From NCBI GenBank assembly GCA_030445275.1, contig JAUCSE010000105.1, positions 62,001 to 126,000 on the forward strand: a stretch of DNA of 64,000 bases, written 5' to 3'. The position numbers and the translations under genes were made by a program. Of this stretch, positions 53,722 to 61,898 are shown piece after piece; position 1 is the stretch's first letter, and each line of letters starts with the position of its first letter. Below the pieces are notes generated by a model that saw only the letters and a program-made list of their open reading frames with translations, did not search any database and had not been told where the DNA came from. The DNA comes from Mucilaginibacter sp. (GTDB lineage Bacteria > Bacteroidota > Bacteroidia > Sphingobacteriales > Sphingobacteriaceae).

Positions 53722-53835
53722 CGCGTCATTGCGAGGTACGAAGCAATCTCTACACAAGCAGGTCAAATTACATGGTTTTAACCTATCTCATCGCTCTGTA
53801 TAGCATAGGGATTGCTTCGTACCTCGCAATGACGC
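53722..53835. repeat. REP-like long hairpin, GTCATTGCGAGG family
   Basis: CGTCATTGCGAGGTACGAAG and CAATC at the left pair with GATTG and CTTCGTACCTCGCAATGACG at the right, with about 60 bp between. The arms are essentially perfect over 27 bp. It lies 6 bp beyond the PhoH stop and may serve as its terminator. Confidence 0.88.
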
Positions 53836-53841
53836 ACTTAA

Positions 53842-55194
53842 TTAAAGCAGCTCCGTAGCTAAATTAGCCAACTCGCTCCGTTCACCTTTTTGCAGGGTGA
53901 TGTGTGCATACAGTGGGTGCCCCTTCGCTTTATCAATAAGGTATGATAAACCATTACTTTCTGCATCCAGGTATGGTGTATCTATCTGGTAAATATCACC
54001 GGTGAAAACAAATTTGCTGTTCTCGCCAGCGCGGGATATGATCGTTTTTACCTCGTGCGGCGTCAAGTTTTGAGCCTCATCAACAATAAAGAATATTTTA
54101 CTTAGCGTACGGCCTCGGATAAAGGCCAGCGGCGCGATAGAAATTTTATCGTTGGTTACCAGTTCATCAATTTTGGCCTGCATTTTTTCGTCATCAATAA
54201 ACTGATCTTTTATAAACTTAAGATTGTCCCATATCGGAGCCATATAAGGATCAATTTTTGATTTGATATCGCCCGGCAAATACCCAATATCCTTATTACT
54301 CAGCGGTACAATAGGCCGGGTAACAAATATTTGCCGGTAATACTTACGTTGCTCCAGCGCACTAGCTAGCGCCAGCAGCGTTTTACCTGTGCCGGCATTG
54401 CCCTGTATGGTAACCAGTTTAATATCCGGGTGCAATAAAGCATGGATAGCAAAAGACTGTTCAATGTTTTTAGGTTGGATATTAAAAACAGGCTGTTCGG
54501 TAACTTTTTCCAACTGCTGGGTTTGTGCATTATAAAAGCCCGTAACATCGTTCTTTTTACCCTTTAAAATATAAAAGTGATTGTTAGTATATGATTCTAC
54601 ATGTAAACTTTCGGCGGGCAGGTTTTCCTGTTTATTTAACAGGGTAATTAATTTTTCGGTCACCCTTTCAACATCGGTTATACCGGTATATAGTTCATCA
54701 AGATTCTTGATCTTGCCCGTTTCGTAATCCTCGGCATGCAGATTAAGAGCTTTAGCCTTTAATCGCAGACAAATATCTTTGGATACCAGCACCACTTTTT
54801 TACCCGGGTTTTCTTCCTGCAAACCTAAGGCAGCGTTTAATATGCGATGATCGGTCTTATCTGATCCAAAAATTGCTTCGGCATCAATATCGGTCGTTAT
54901 CGTATCCATAGCTACCTTAAAACTGCCTTTGCTTTTGCCATTAAGTGGTATCCATTGATTCACCAGGCTGTTGTGCGACAGATCGTCCATGAGGCGAATA
55001 AAGCTGCGGGCTTCAAAATTACGGGTGTCATTACCGTTCTTTTTATTGTCAAGCTCTTCCAATACCTGTATAGGTATGGCCACATCGTGTTCCTGAAAGT
55101 TTTGGAAAGCATTATGATCGTAAAGGATCACTGAAGTATCTAAAACAAATATTTTTTTATTACTTATAGCCCCATTCTTACCATCTTTATTCAT
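53842..55194 (-). CDS. PIN-PhoH fusion ATPase (PhoH2/YlaK-type)
   Basis: 450 residues. The N-terminal PIN domain (about 13-150) has VLDTSVILYD (D19), an acidic centre around DIDAEAIFGSDKTDHRIL and VLVSKDICLRLKAKAL. The C-terminal PhoH ATPase (245-450) has Walker A GNAGTGKT at 265-272, the conserved FVTRPIVPLSNKDIGYLPGD and the Walker B-like FFIVDEAQNLTPHEVKTI. PIN-PhoH proteins are RNA helicase-ribonucleases in the characterised mycobacterial example. It is monocistronic with a REP-like hairpin just after the stop. Confidence 0.93.
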   Translation of the reverse strand: MNKDGKNGAISNKKIFVLDTSVILYDHNAFQNFQEHDVAIPIQVLEELDNKKNGNDTRNFEARSFIRLMDDLSHNSLVNQWIPLNGKSKGSFKVAMDTITTDIDAEAIFGSDKTDHRILNAALGLQEENPGKKVVLVSKDICLRLKAKALNLHAEDYETGKIKNLDELYTGITDVERVTEKLITLLNKQENLPAESLHVESYTNNHFYILKGKKNDVTGFYNAQTQQLEKVTEQPVFNIQPKNIEQSFAIHALLHPDIKLVTIQGNAGTGKTLLALASALEQRKYYRQIFVTRPIVPLSNKDIGYLPGDIKSKIDPYMAPIWDNLKFIKDQFIDDEKMQAKIDELVTNDKISIAPLAFIRGRTLSKIFFIVDEAQNLTPHEVKTIISRAGENSKFVFTGDIYQIDTPYLDAESNGLSYLIDKAKGHPLYAHITLQKGERSELANLATELL

Positions 55195-55301
55195 ATCCGA
55201 CTAATTTAGGGAATCTACAGCTACAATCAAGCAAAGATTTCCCATTCCAATTCAGAAAAATGGATATTTAATACTTAAAAAGTAACAAACATTCCCATCA
55301 T

Positions 55302-55679
55302 TCAGGCTTCAGCAGTTTGCAAATGCCTTTCCTGCCTTATTTTATCACGATGCATATGGCCCCACGCGGCTAAAGCTTCCAATACATCGCCAAGGGTATC
55401 ACAATAATCGGTAAGTGTATACTCTACTACGACAGGAATTTCGGTATGAACCTCCCGCTTTACAAAACCATTTAGCTCAAGCTCTTTTAACTCGTTTGAT
55501 AATACCCGTGCAGATATTCCTTCCACCGCACGTTGTATTTCATTAAACCGCGTACAGCCTTCACTTAAAGCAATAATTACTTTTAATTTCCACTTGCCAC
55601 CTATAACATAAAGTGCATCACCTACAGCGGTTAAACTACTGCGGCATTCATCTCCGGTAGGCCTTGGTTTCCTGTTCAT
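55302..55679 (-). CDS. HxlR-family transcriptional regulator (YodB-like context)
   Basis: 125 residues. HxlR winged-helix: CRSSLTAVGDALYVIGGKWK with the conserved N-terminal C12, RFNEIQRAVEGISARVLSNE (recognition helix), LKELELNGFVKREV, and a C-terminal dimerisation helix. In Bacillus YodB the equivalent cysteine senses quinones and disulfide stress and the regulator represses an azoreductase. Here the gene is divergent from an azoreductase gene with a 32-bp palindromic operator between them, so the same circuit is likely (inference). Confidence 0.92.
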   Translation of the reverse strand: MNRKPRPTGDECRSSLTAVGDALYVIGGKWKLKVIIALSEGCTRFNEIQRAVEGISARVLSNELKELELNGFVKREVHTEIPVVVEYTLTDYCDTLGDVLEALAAWGHMHRDKIRQERHLQTAEA

Positions 55680-55701
55680 ATATCTCTGTTTTAAGGTAAA
55701 C

Positions 55702-55733
55702 TATACAAAAGGTTACTACTATCCTTTTGTATA
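55702..55733. promoter_or_regulatory. Palindromic operator between hxlR and the azoreductase gene
   Basis: TATACAAAAGG (55702-55712) and CCTTTTGTATA (55723-55733) are perfect 11-bp inverted repeats separated by 10 bp, giving arm centres two helical turns apart. It lies 23 bp upstream of the HxlR start and 59 bp upstream of the azoreductase start, ideal for repression of both. HxlR proteins bind such inverted repeats. Confidence 0.8.
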
Positions 55734-55761
55734 CTACTAATAATTTGATAGCAAATGTACA

Positions 55762-55769
55762 TAGATTTG
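55762..55769 (+). promoter_or_regulatory. Candidate -7 element of the azoreductase promoter
   Basis: TAGATTTG matches TAnnTTTG and lies 23 bp before the start codon, 29 bp downstream of the palindrome. The -33 TTTG is not at the ideal distance; the closest (55744-55747) is only 14 bp away. Confidence 0.5.
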
Positions 55770-55791
55770 TCCAATCAAAATTAATAAGAAA

Positions 55792-56394
55792 ATGAAAAAG
55801 ATACTTCACATTATCTCGACCCCACAAGGAGAAAGCTCATATAGCCTTCAATTAGGAAATGCTATAGTTAAAAAGCTTCAGGATACCTACCCTGACAACA
55901 CCGTAAAAGAAGTTAACCTGGCTAAAAGGCAGCTTCCGCAATTACAAGCAGCTCATATCCATGCCTTTTTTACTCTCGAGGAAAACCGTACTCCTGAAAA
56001 TATTGATAACATCCGGCATTCAGACGAGGCCATTGCTGATGTTAGGGATGCCGATATTTTGGTTATTGGTACCCCGGTGCACAATCACGGCATAACCTCA
56101 ACCTTAAAAACATGGATAGATCACATTGTAAGAGCAGGTATTACTTTCAAATACGATGAGAATGGAGCTGAAGGATTGGTTAAAGGAAAAAAAGTTTATA
56201 TCGCGGTGGCATCAGGAGGAATATACTCTGAGGGCCCTTATCAGGCTTATGATTTTGTTGAACCTTATTTAAAAGCTATCCTTGGTTTAATTGGCCTGAC
56301 CGACATTTCAGTATTCAGGGCTGAGGGAACCTCCATACCTGGATTAAAAGACTCCGCTTTGGAAAAAGGAATAAACAGCATTGTTTTAAACTAA
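55792..56394 (+). CDS. azoR: FMN-dependent NADH-azoreductase
   Basis: 200 residues of the AzoR flavodoxin-like fold: LHIISTPQGESSYSLQLGNA (FMN phosphate loop), IGTPVHNHGITSTLKTWIDH (FMN site with the usual P-x-x-N region), IVRAGITFKYDENGAEGLVK, and VASGGIYSEGP. It reduces quinones and azo compounds with NADH. Divergent HxlR regulator and shared operator support a role in quinone or electrophile stress. The cytochrome c-like gene follows 86 bp downstream. Confidence 0.93.
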   Translation: MKKILHIISTPQGESSYSLQLGNAIVKKLQDTYPDNTVKEVNLAKRQLPQLQAAHIHAFFTLEENRTPENIDNIRHSDEAIADVRDADILVIGTPVHNHGITSTLKTWIDHIVRAGITFKYDENGAEGLVKGKKVYIAVASGGIYSEGPYQAYDFVEPYLKAILGLIGLTDISVFRAEGTSIPGLKDSALEKGINSIVLN

Positions 56395-56480
56395 TTTTCT
56401 TCCGAGTATTAAACCGCCTGTCGGTTTTGTTCTATTTTCCCTTTTAAGATCATCGCAATTTTACTAAAAATAAAAACGCG

Positions 56481-56873
56481 ATGATCTTACTTTATAACTC
56501 ACCCAGTAAAACAAACCCGCAAACTACAGGCAAGACACCATCAAAAAAAATTGAATGTGTTGCTCTTATAGACCTGTTCCTTATTAACTTCTTTATTTTC
56601 TTCATTGCACTTTGCTGTGCTACAGGAGCAAGGGCACAAAGTGAGCCATTGATCAGTAAAGCTTTATTTAAAAAAAAATGCGCCACCTGCCATGGTAACA
56701 ATGGTACAAAGGGTCGTTGGGGTGCCAAAAATCTCCAGATCAGCAAGCTAAATGATAATGAACTATTTACAATGATTAACACCGGCAAGGGCATAATGCC
56801 CAAATGGGGTAAAAAGCTCACTCAAACCCAAATCCTTTCTGTAATTGAGTACGTTAAAACTTTAAGAAAATAA
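56481..56873 (+). CDS. Membrane-anchored or secreted c-type cytochrome
   Basis: 130 residues. A hydrophobic segment (about 28-48, LFLINFFIFFIALCCATGAR) follows an unusually long polar N-terminus of 27 residues; the true start may be further in, but no later Met fits. The mature domain has the heme-binding CATCH (C67, C70, H71) and an axial-ligand candidate M106 in GKGIMPKWGKKL. Single-heme class I cytochrome of about 70 residues, for periplasmic electron transfer; partner unknown. Its stop is 2 bp before the DUF1772 gene start, so the two are coupled. Confidence 0.88.
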   Translation: MILLYNSPSKTNPQTTGKTPSKKIECVALIDLFLINFFIFFIALCCATGARAQSEPLISKALFKKKCATCHGNNGTKGRWGAKNLQISKLNDNELFTMINTGKGIMPKWGKKLTQTQILSVIEYVKTLRK

Positions 56874-56875
56874 TC

Positions 56876-57379
56876 ATGAAAACAATCAATATGGCAAACC
56901 TGATTTTAATAATTACAGCAACCCTTACGGCATTAATTGCCGGCTTATTTTATGCCTATTCCTGTTCAGTAAACCCAGGATTGGGCAAACTATCAGATAG
57001 GGAGTACATTAATGCTATGAACTCCATTAATGTAGCTATTTTAAATCCGGTGTTTTTTACCAGCTTTATGGGCACGTTGATATTGCTGCCGTTAAGTGCC
57101 TACCTGAATTATACACCAGAATTTAATATCCGCTTTATTCTCTTGCTTATTGCCGCTTTAGTTTATGCCGTAGGCGTATTTGGGGTTACCATGTTTGGTA
57201 ATGTGCCTTTAAATGATGCATTGGCAAATTTTAATACAACCACAGCATCAGTAAAGGAAATGATTGATCATAGGACTATTTTTGAGGGGCCATGGAATTT
57301 TCTACATACTATCAGAACCATTGCTAATATAGTGAGCCTGGTATTAGTCATAGTTAGCTGTTTATGTGAAAGAAAATAG
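56876..57379 (+). CDS. DUF1772 (anthrone oxygenase-like) membrane protein
   Basis: 167 residues with four predicted helices. Conserved DUF1772 pattern: TALIAGLFYAYSCSVNPGLG in helix 1, INAMNSINVAILNPVFF (the family QxIN-like region), LAALVYAVGVFGVT-like third helix, and NVPLNDALA followed by FEGPWNFLHTIRTIANIVSL. Some members are anthrone oxygenases; most are uncharacterised. Co-transcribed with the cytochrome, possibly with azoR. Confidence 0.87.
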   Translation: MKTINMANLILIITATLTALIAGLFYAYSCSVNPGLGKLSDREYINAMNSINVAILNPVFFTSFMGTLILLPLSAYLNYTPEFNIRFILLLIAALVYAVGVFGVTMFGNVPLNDALANFNTTTASVKEMIDHRTIFEGPWNFLHTIRTIANIVSLVLVIVSCLCERK

Positions 57380-57399
57380 AGAGGGATTGAGAAATAAAA

Positions 57400-57790
57400 A
57401 AATCTTATAAAAATGAAAACGGGAGTCTCGTCTTTCGATTTGAACTCCCGTTTCCTGCCTGCTGATCCACCGTAGTTTACCAGTAGCATCAAGTTTTGTG
57501 TATGATGACCGACATGATCTCGTCTGCTGTTCTTACGAACGATTGACTGCTTCAATGCCATTGGTTATGTCGCGGTTCCCCGTAAGGTTCCTGCATCTCC
57601 CCAATACCTCTTTTTATCACAATCTTTTTTCAAAGACTTTCGTTTTCTCATTTTTTCATGTGACTCAAGCACTTCTTTTGATCTTTAGTTTTCCCGAAGG
57701 CTAACCCGATTCAACTTCTGTAATCCTGAAAGGCTGTCAAAGTACGTCGTTCTTGATGATTTCAATATCGGGACATGCGGAGAATTTGAC
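57400..57790 (-). ncRNA. Candidate structured non-coding RNA
   Basis: Read on the minus strand, this roughly 390-nt stretch lacks convincing coding sequence but contains many stable elements. CCUUCGGG is a UUCG-tetraloop hairpin (plus-strand 57693-57700). GUUC-GUAA-GAAC is a GNRA hairpin (57529-57540). CUUU-GAAA-AAAG is another (57624-57635). GUCAAA and UUUGAC form a 6-bp outer stem (57785-57790 with 57736-57741), and CCCGAU/AUCGGG (57767-57772 with 57705-57710) could make a pseudoknot with it. It ends in a 10-bp stem (57444-57453 with 57417-57426) followed by T-rich sequence, a terminator. It lacks the hallmarks of RNase P, tmRNA, SRP and known riboswitches. Identity unknown. Confidence 0.5.
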
Positions 57791-58101
57791 AAGCTTTTTT
57801 TTTATTTTTTATTAACAGGTTATTAACAATTAGATGTTAGTTTAAACACATCATCTAAGCATTGGTTTACAGACAATTGTAACTCATAGGTTAATAAGTT
57901 GCATCAGTTATAAACATTAAGCTTATTCACAAAAAGTGGTAAAACAGATAAATTTCTCAATCTCAAAAAAGCGCAAAATTGGATTATACCTGATTTTTTT
58001 GATTAAAAACGTCTCTCTTTAGAGTGATTTTTCAGGCTAAGTTTTGCTATATTTAAAACATAAGCCACTATTCCCGGTTGGTTTTAAAAAGAGAAATTAT
58101 C
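57791..58101. other. AT-rich intergenic DNA upstream of the ohr-like gene
   Basis: About 310 bp with no credible gene. It should hold the promoter of the minus-strand RNA candidate and, near 58048, a TATATTTA box close to the -7 consensus ahead of the Ohr gene. Nothing else specific was recognised. Confidence 0.4.
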
Positions 58102-58515
58102 ATGGAAAAAGTATATACCGCTGTAGTTACAGCAAAAGGCGGCCGCGATGGCCATATTCATTCAGTGGACGGTGTTATAGATATGGATCTTAAAGCGCCA
58201 AAAGTTATGGGCGGCGAAGATGGTTATCCTAATCCCGAATTGTTATTTGCAGGCGCTTGGGGAGCTTGCTATTTAGGCGCACTGGGTTCTGTTGGCCGCA
58301 GGGATGGCATAAATGTAACCCAGGCAACGGTTGATGTACACGTGAACTTTAATAAAGAAGGTGAATCATCCTATGCCCTATCTGCCGAACTTCATGTACA
58401 CATCCCCGGAGTTGATTGGAATGTAGCTCAAAAGCTGGCTGATGCCGCACATAAAGGTTGTCCATACTCCAAGGCAACAAGGAACAATATTGAGGTGAAG
58501 GTTATAGCCGATTAG
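58102..58515 (+). CDS. Ohr/OsmC-family organic hydroperoxide reductase
   Basis: 137 residues from the ATG at 58102 (MEKVYTAVVTAKGGRDGHIH). The two redox cysteines are C56 in GAWGACYLGALGSV and C120 in HKGCPYSKATRNNI, as in Ohr (organic hydroperoxide detoxification). The usual Ohr start (YTA..TAKGGRDG) is present, favouring Ohr over OsmC. It lies between a regulatory/RNA region and a terminator, alone on this strand. Confidence 0.92.
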   Translation: MEKVYTAVVTAKGGRDGHIHSVDGVIDMDLKAPKVMGGEDGYPNPELLFAGAWGACYLGALGSVGRRDGINVTQATVDVHVNFNKEGESSYALSAELHVHIPGVDWNVAQKLADAAHKGCPYSKATRNNIEVKVIAD

Positions 58516-58533
58516 GTAGCTTACCGATTGCTT

Positions 58534-58579
58534 TAAACTAAAACTGCACCGACTTAAAAGTTTGTGCAGTTTTAGTTTA
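58534..58579. terminator. Bidirectional terminator between ohr-like and amine oxidase genes
   Basis: TAAACTAAAACTGCAC (58534-58549) and GTGCAGTTTTAGTTTA (58564-58579) form a perfect 16-bp stem with AT-rich flanks between convergent genes. Confidence 0.88.
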
Positions 58580-58590
58580 TAACATAATAT

Positions 58591-60606
58591 TTACTGATGA
58601 TCAATAGCCGAATCAGGTTGTTTTTTGACCACATCCTGAAATTGCTTTTTCATAAAATCAGGATTGGTGATGCCCATAGTAGGATTACTTGAAAAGAAAC
58701 CAAATGGCATCAGCGAAAAGCCCATGTGATGAGTAGGCATAATGGGCCATTCCTCGGGTCTCACAATATGTGTGATACCAGCCACATACCATATTACAAT
58801 GTCATTATTATTTATTGCCCGATTTTTAGCCGTCCACTCAGGCAGGCCATCATATACCTTATTGCTGGCAGGATATTTACCGGCGGGATAAACCTCATCC
58901 TCATGGTATTGGGTAACCCAAAACTGGTGATTTAAAAATCCGGCCTTTTTACGAAGCAATGAACCTTCGGGCACAAATGTTTTGGCCTGCAATCCCGGCA
59001 TCAACATATAACCAATGTGTTGCCCCAAAGCATTCATCCCATTATTGTTCATGATATGCCAATTACGCGCGGTTTCGTAATTGATTGATCGCTGCGCTTC
59101 CAGTTCGGTTTTAAATTTGGTATGATCAACGTAGAAGGCATTCCCATAGGGATTTTGTGACCCTGGTGGCACCAGTTTGGTATTCATTTCCATCACCGCG
59201 TTATTATTGGCTCCGTCAATATCCATATCCAACCTAAAAACAAAAAAGTGTTGATGATTTATGGCCTCTACATGCGGATGCACCAGCGTACCAAAAGCGT
59301 GACCATTGTAGGAATAATCATTTTTATCGGGCATATCCATCTCGTTGGCCCGGTGCACACCTTTAACCTCAACTATTCCTGTTAGTTCAACATCTACATC
59401 AATAGTTCCATCCTCCTTAAAGCGCCAGGTAAAGCCATAATCATAATTTTCAATCATGGTATAGTACTTAATAGCCAAATTAGTTGCTCTGCGCGATACC
59501 GCACCATGACGCCAAAGCGTGCCACCATACTCTTCAAATATGGCTACCGCCCTATCAACCTGAAACGGTTCGCCATTTTCACGGTGTAAAATAGCCGGCA
59601 TATACTCGGCGTTCTCTGGCGCATCACCACCCGGACTTAACGACCGGGCCGTACCTTGCCCTAAACGATATTCGCCTGCATCAAAAAAATTATAGGATGC
59701 CTGGAACAGATCGGGCGAACCATAAGGCACTACCATCTCGGGCATTGAACCACGATACATTACGGAGCGCTCTTTACCTTTATCCACAAAACGTACATCG
59801 TAAATAACCAAACCTTCCCTGTTATCAACGCCATATCTTATTTTCCAGTTCTTCCAGGTTATTTCATGACCTTTTATCTCAAATGAATGCCCTTCAGGTT
59901 GGGTAATAATGAGTGGCTTTAATCCGTTAAACACTTCCTTAACAGAATCTTTATTAAAATAATTGAGATCGACAGCGGCATCAAAGCTCCCTGTTTCATC
60001 TACTATCTTGAGTATTTTACCGGTGGTAAAATCGGTATAAGCTATTAAGCCCTCTATATCAATGTTATTGTGCTTGCGCCTGGCAATAACCAACTGCTCG
60101 CGATGCCCAACCGGGCCAATACCCATGTCGCCGGTAAAAATACTGCGATGGGTTACCGAATCAATAGAGATACCTCTTTTTTGTAATGCTGCTACCCAGG
60201 CTTTGTCTTTCCTTACAATATTATTAGCTAATGTATCGGCCTCTAAACCCATACCGATTACATTAGGGATCTGTTTGGTAGATATAACTTTGCCGGCATT
60301 CAGATCAACTACAGCTTCAGTAACGCCATTTTTGCTGTAATCATAGAAACTGGTAAAAGCCTCCCGCCTAAAAGAGGTACCCGGTTTATAGTTCAACACC
60401 TCGGCTTTGGGTGGTTCTTTGAGGTTGATGATGTTAAAAATGTCTTTTCCGGTGGTTGTTTTACTGTCTTTAAGAATCTGGACAACCTTTTTTATTTCGG
60501 CAGCAGTAAGCGGATCAAGCGGGTAAGCATCGCTGTTGTTCTGTGCGTAAACCGAATCTGTAAGGAGCAGGAAAAAGGCACAGATGATAGTTAAGGGTTT
60601 TATCAT
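58591..60606 (-). CDS. Secreted copper-containing primary amine oxidase
   Basis: 671 residues. The signal peptide (IICAFFLLLTDSVYAQ) indicates export. The topaquinone Tyr is Y388 in IENYDYGFTW, the catalytic base is D309 in FFDAGEYRLGQG, and copper ligands are H451 and H453 in NHQHFFVF plus a third His at 626 or 627 in PTHHMGFSLMP. The N-terminal part holds the small N2/N3 domains. It oxidises primary amines such as tyramine or phenylethylamine to aldehydes with release of ammonia and peroxide in the periplasm. It lacks the extra N-terminal D1 domain of E. coli TynA. The adjacent Ohr gene may be coincidental. Confidence 0.93.
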   Translation of the reverse strand: MIKPLTIICAFFLLLTDSVYAQNNSDAYPLDPLTAAEIKKVVQILKDSKTTTGKDIFNIINLKEPPKAEVLNYKPGTSFRREAFTSFYDYSKNGVTEAVVDLNAGKVISTKQIPNVIGMGLEADTLANNIVRKDKAWVAALQKRGISIDSVTHRSIFTGDMGIGPVGHREQLVIARRKHNNIDIEGLIAYTDFTTGKILKIVDETGSFDAAVDLNYFNKDSVKEVFNGLKPLIITQPEGHSFEIKGHEITWKNWKIRYGVDNREGLVIYDVRFVDKGKERSVMYRGSMPEMVVPYGSPDLFQASYNFFDAGEYRLGQGTARSLSPGGDAPENAEYMPAILHRENGEPFQVDRAVAIFEEYGGTLWRHGAVSRRATNLAIKYYTMIENYDYGFTWRFKEDGTIDVDVELTGIVEVKGVHRANEMDMPDKNDYSYNGHAFGTLVHPHVEAINHQHFFVFRLDMDIDGANNNAVMEMNTKLVPPGSQNPYGNAFYVDHTKFKTELEAQRSINYETARNWHIMNNNGMNALGQHIGYMLMPGLQAKTFVPEGSLLRKKAGFLNHQFWVTQYHEDEVYPAGKYPASNKVYDGLPEWTAKNRAINNNDIVIWYVAGITHIVRPEEWPIMPTHHMGFSLMPFGFFSSNPTMGITNPDFMKKQFQDVVKKQPDSAIDHQ

Positions 60607-60802
60607 ATTTGTTGGGTTTTAAGTAATAGCTTATCCTAATATTACCTTTCGGCCCATCCAAAGTGTAATAAAACTAATAGCAACCCATAATTTAGCGCTT
60701 GGTTAATCCAAATTTAACAGACCACCCTGCCCTTTCCTATTTGGGCAGCCCTACATTAGCACTACCAATTATGGTTTTATCATATTCGTAATATTTAAAT
60801 AC

Positions 60803-60831
60803 AAAAAAAGGCCGCCCCAAACGGGGCGACC
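60803..60831 (-). terminator. Rho-independent terminator of the hsp20 gene
   Basis: On the minus strand GGTCGCCCC pairs with GGGGCGGCC around a GTTT-type loop, followed by seven T (60803-60809). It lies 43 bp beyond the Hsp20 stop. Confidence 0.92.
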
Positions 60832-60873
60832 TCTCTTAAAACCAAACTAACTACTTATGAAAACAGTCTTTAA

Positions 60874-61314
60874 TTATTTTACAGCTATTTCTCTTGATTG
60901 AAATTTAGCTTCTTCTTTTTTAGCTACAGTAAGCTTCAATATACCATCGGCATAATCAGCTTCAATTTTTGAATGGTCGGCACTATCCGGTAAGGTAAAT
61001 GACCTGGTAAATGAGTTATAGCTATATTCGCGTTTGCTGAATTTTTTGCCATCTTCTACGTTTTCACTTTTCTTTTCTGCAGATACGGTTAATATATTCT
61101 TATCTAAGTTGATCTTCAGATCTTCCTTCTTTAAGCCCGGTACAGCCAATTCAATATGAAATTCGTTTTCACTTTCTGCAATGTTAACTGCGGGTATGCG
61201 TGCAATCAATTTGTCGCCTAAAAACGAATCGTTCAATATAGAATCGAATACATCATTAAAAAATGGGCCTCTTGCATTATTTTTTAATCCGTTGTTGAAT
61301 TTTACTAATGTCAT
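60874..61314 (-). CDS. Hsp20/alpha-crystallin small heat-shock protein
   Basis: 146 residues. The alpha-crystallin domain spans about 45-135: IAESENEFHIELAVPGLKKE, DLKINLDKNILTVSAEKKSE, the central KREYSYNSFTRSFTLPDSAD, and ADYADGILKLTVAKKEEAKF with the conserved G-I-L strand. A short N-terminal arm and C-terminal REIAVK tail (I-x-V/I oligomerisation motif variant) are present. ATP-independent holdase. Monocistronic with a strong terminator. Confidence 0.95.
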   Translation of the reverse strand: MTLVKFNNGLKNNARGPFFNDVFDSILNDSFLGDKLIARIPAVNIAESENEFHIELAVPGLKKEDLKINLDKNILTVSAEKKSENVEDGKKFSKREYSYNSFTRSFTLPDSADHSKIEADYADGILKLTVAKKEEAKFQSREIAVK

Positions 61315-61451
61315 TTTATTATCTCTTTAAAAGTTTTTGTTTTTGTTAACTTCGTAACCTATTAATCAACTGTTATACCAAGAGATAAAACCGATCATCT
61401 ACCAGACAATTTGTCGCAACAAAACGGTTTTATACAGACAAATTGACACAA

Positions 61452-61898
61452 ATGACTGAAAAACTTACAGATTACAAGTACAAAACGGGCATCCCCATCC
61501 GTTTTTCTGATATAGATGCCTTCGGGCATGTGAACAATGCAGTTTATTTAACCTACTTTGAAATAGCGAGAAGTAATTATTGGAAGGAAATTATTCATTG
61601 GGATTGGAGTCGCTCAGGTATTATCCTGGGCCGGTCAGAGATCAACTATCTGAAACCAATTACCATTAATGATGAGATAGTTTGTTATGTACGTACTATT
61701 CGTATAGGCAACAGCAGCTTTGATGTAATGCATGTACTGGCAAAAGTAACCCCGCATGGCGAGGAGATTGTGACCACAGGTAAAACCGTTTGTATCAGTT
61801 ATGATTATTCGGCCAACAGATCAGTATCCATCCCTCCCCAGGAACGCCTTAATATGATTAAGTACGACGAACCAAGATTGATATTGAATACTAATTAG
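61452..61898 (+). CDS. Hot-dog fold acyl-CoA thioesterase (4HBT family)
   Basis: 148 residues from the ATG at 61452. The 4HBT signature is RFSDIDAFGHVNNAVYLTYF (D near residue 21 as the catalytic acid), followed by EIARSNYWKEII and SEINYLKPITINDEIVCYV. The hot-dog central helix and beta-sheet fit YbgC/FcbC-type thioesterases; the substrate is an unknown acyl-CoA. Its stop is at the left edge of an iterated palindrome. Confidence 0.88.
   Translation: MTEKLTDYKYKTGIPIRFSDIDAFGHVNNAVYLTYFEIARSNYWKEIIHWDWSRSGIILGRSEINYLKPITINDEIVCYVRTIRIGNSSFDVMHVLAKVTPHGEEIVTTGKTVCISYDYSANRSVSIPPQERLNMIKYDEPRLILNTN

Noticed and set aside
57417..57453. tRNA-like T-arm (GGGAGTTCAAATC) in the terminal hairpin
   Set aside because: No acceptor, D or anticodon arm can be formed around it; it is simply the terminator stem with an AAAT-containing loop.
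57268..57561. A 97-aa minus-strand reading frame in the structured region
   Set aside because: It overlaps the terminal hairpin and the GNRA hairpin, extends into the DUF1772 gene, and has no family or composition supporting a protein.
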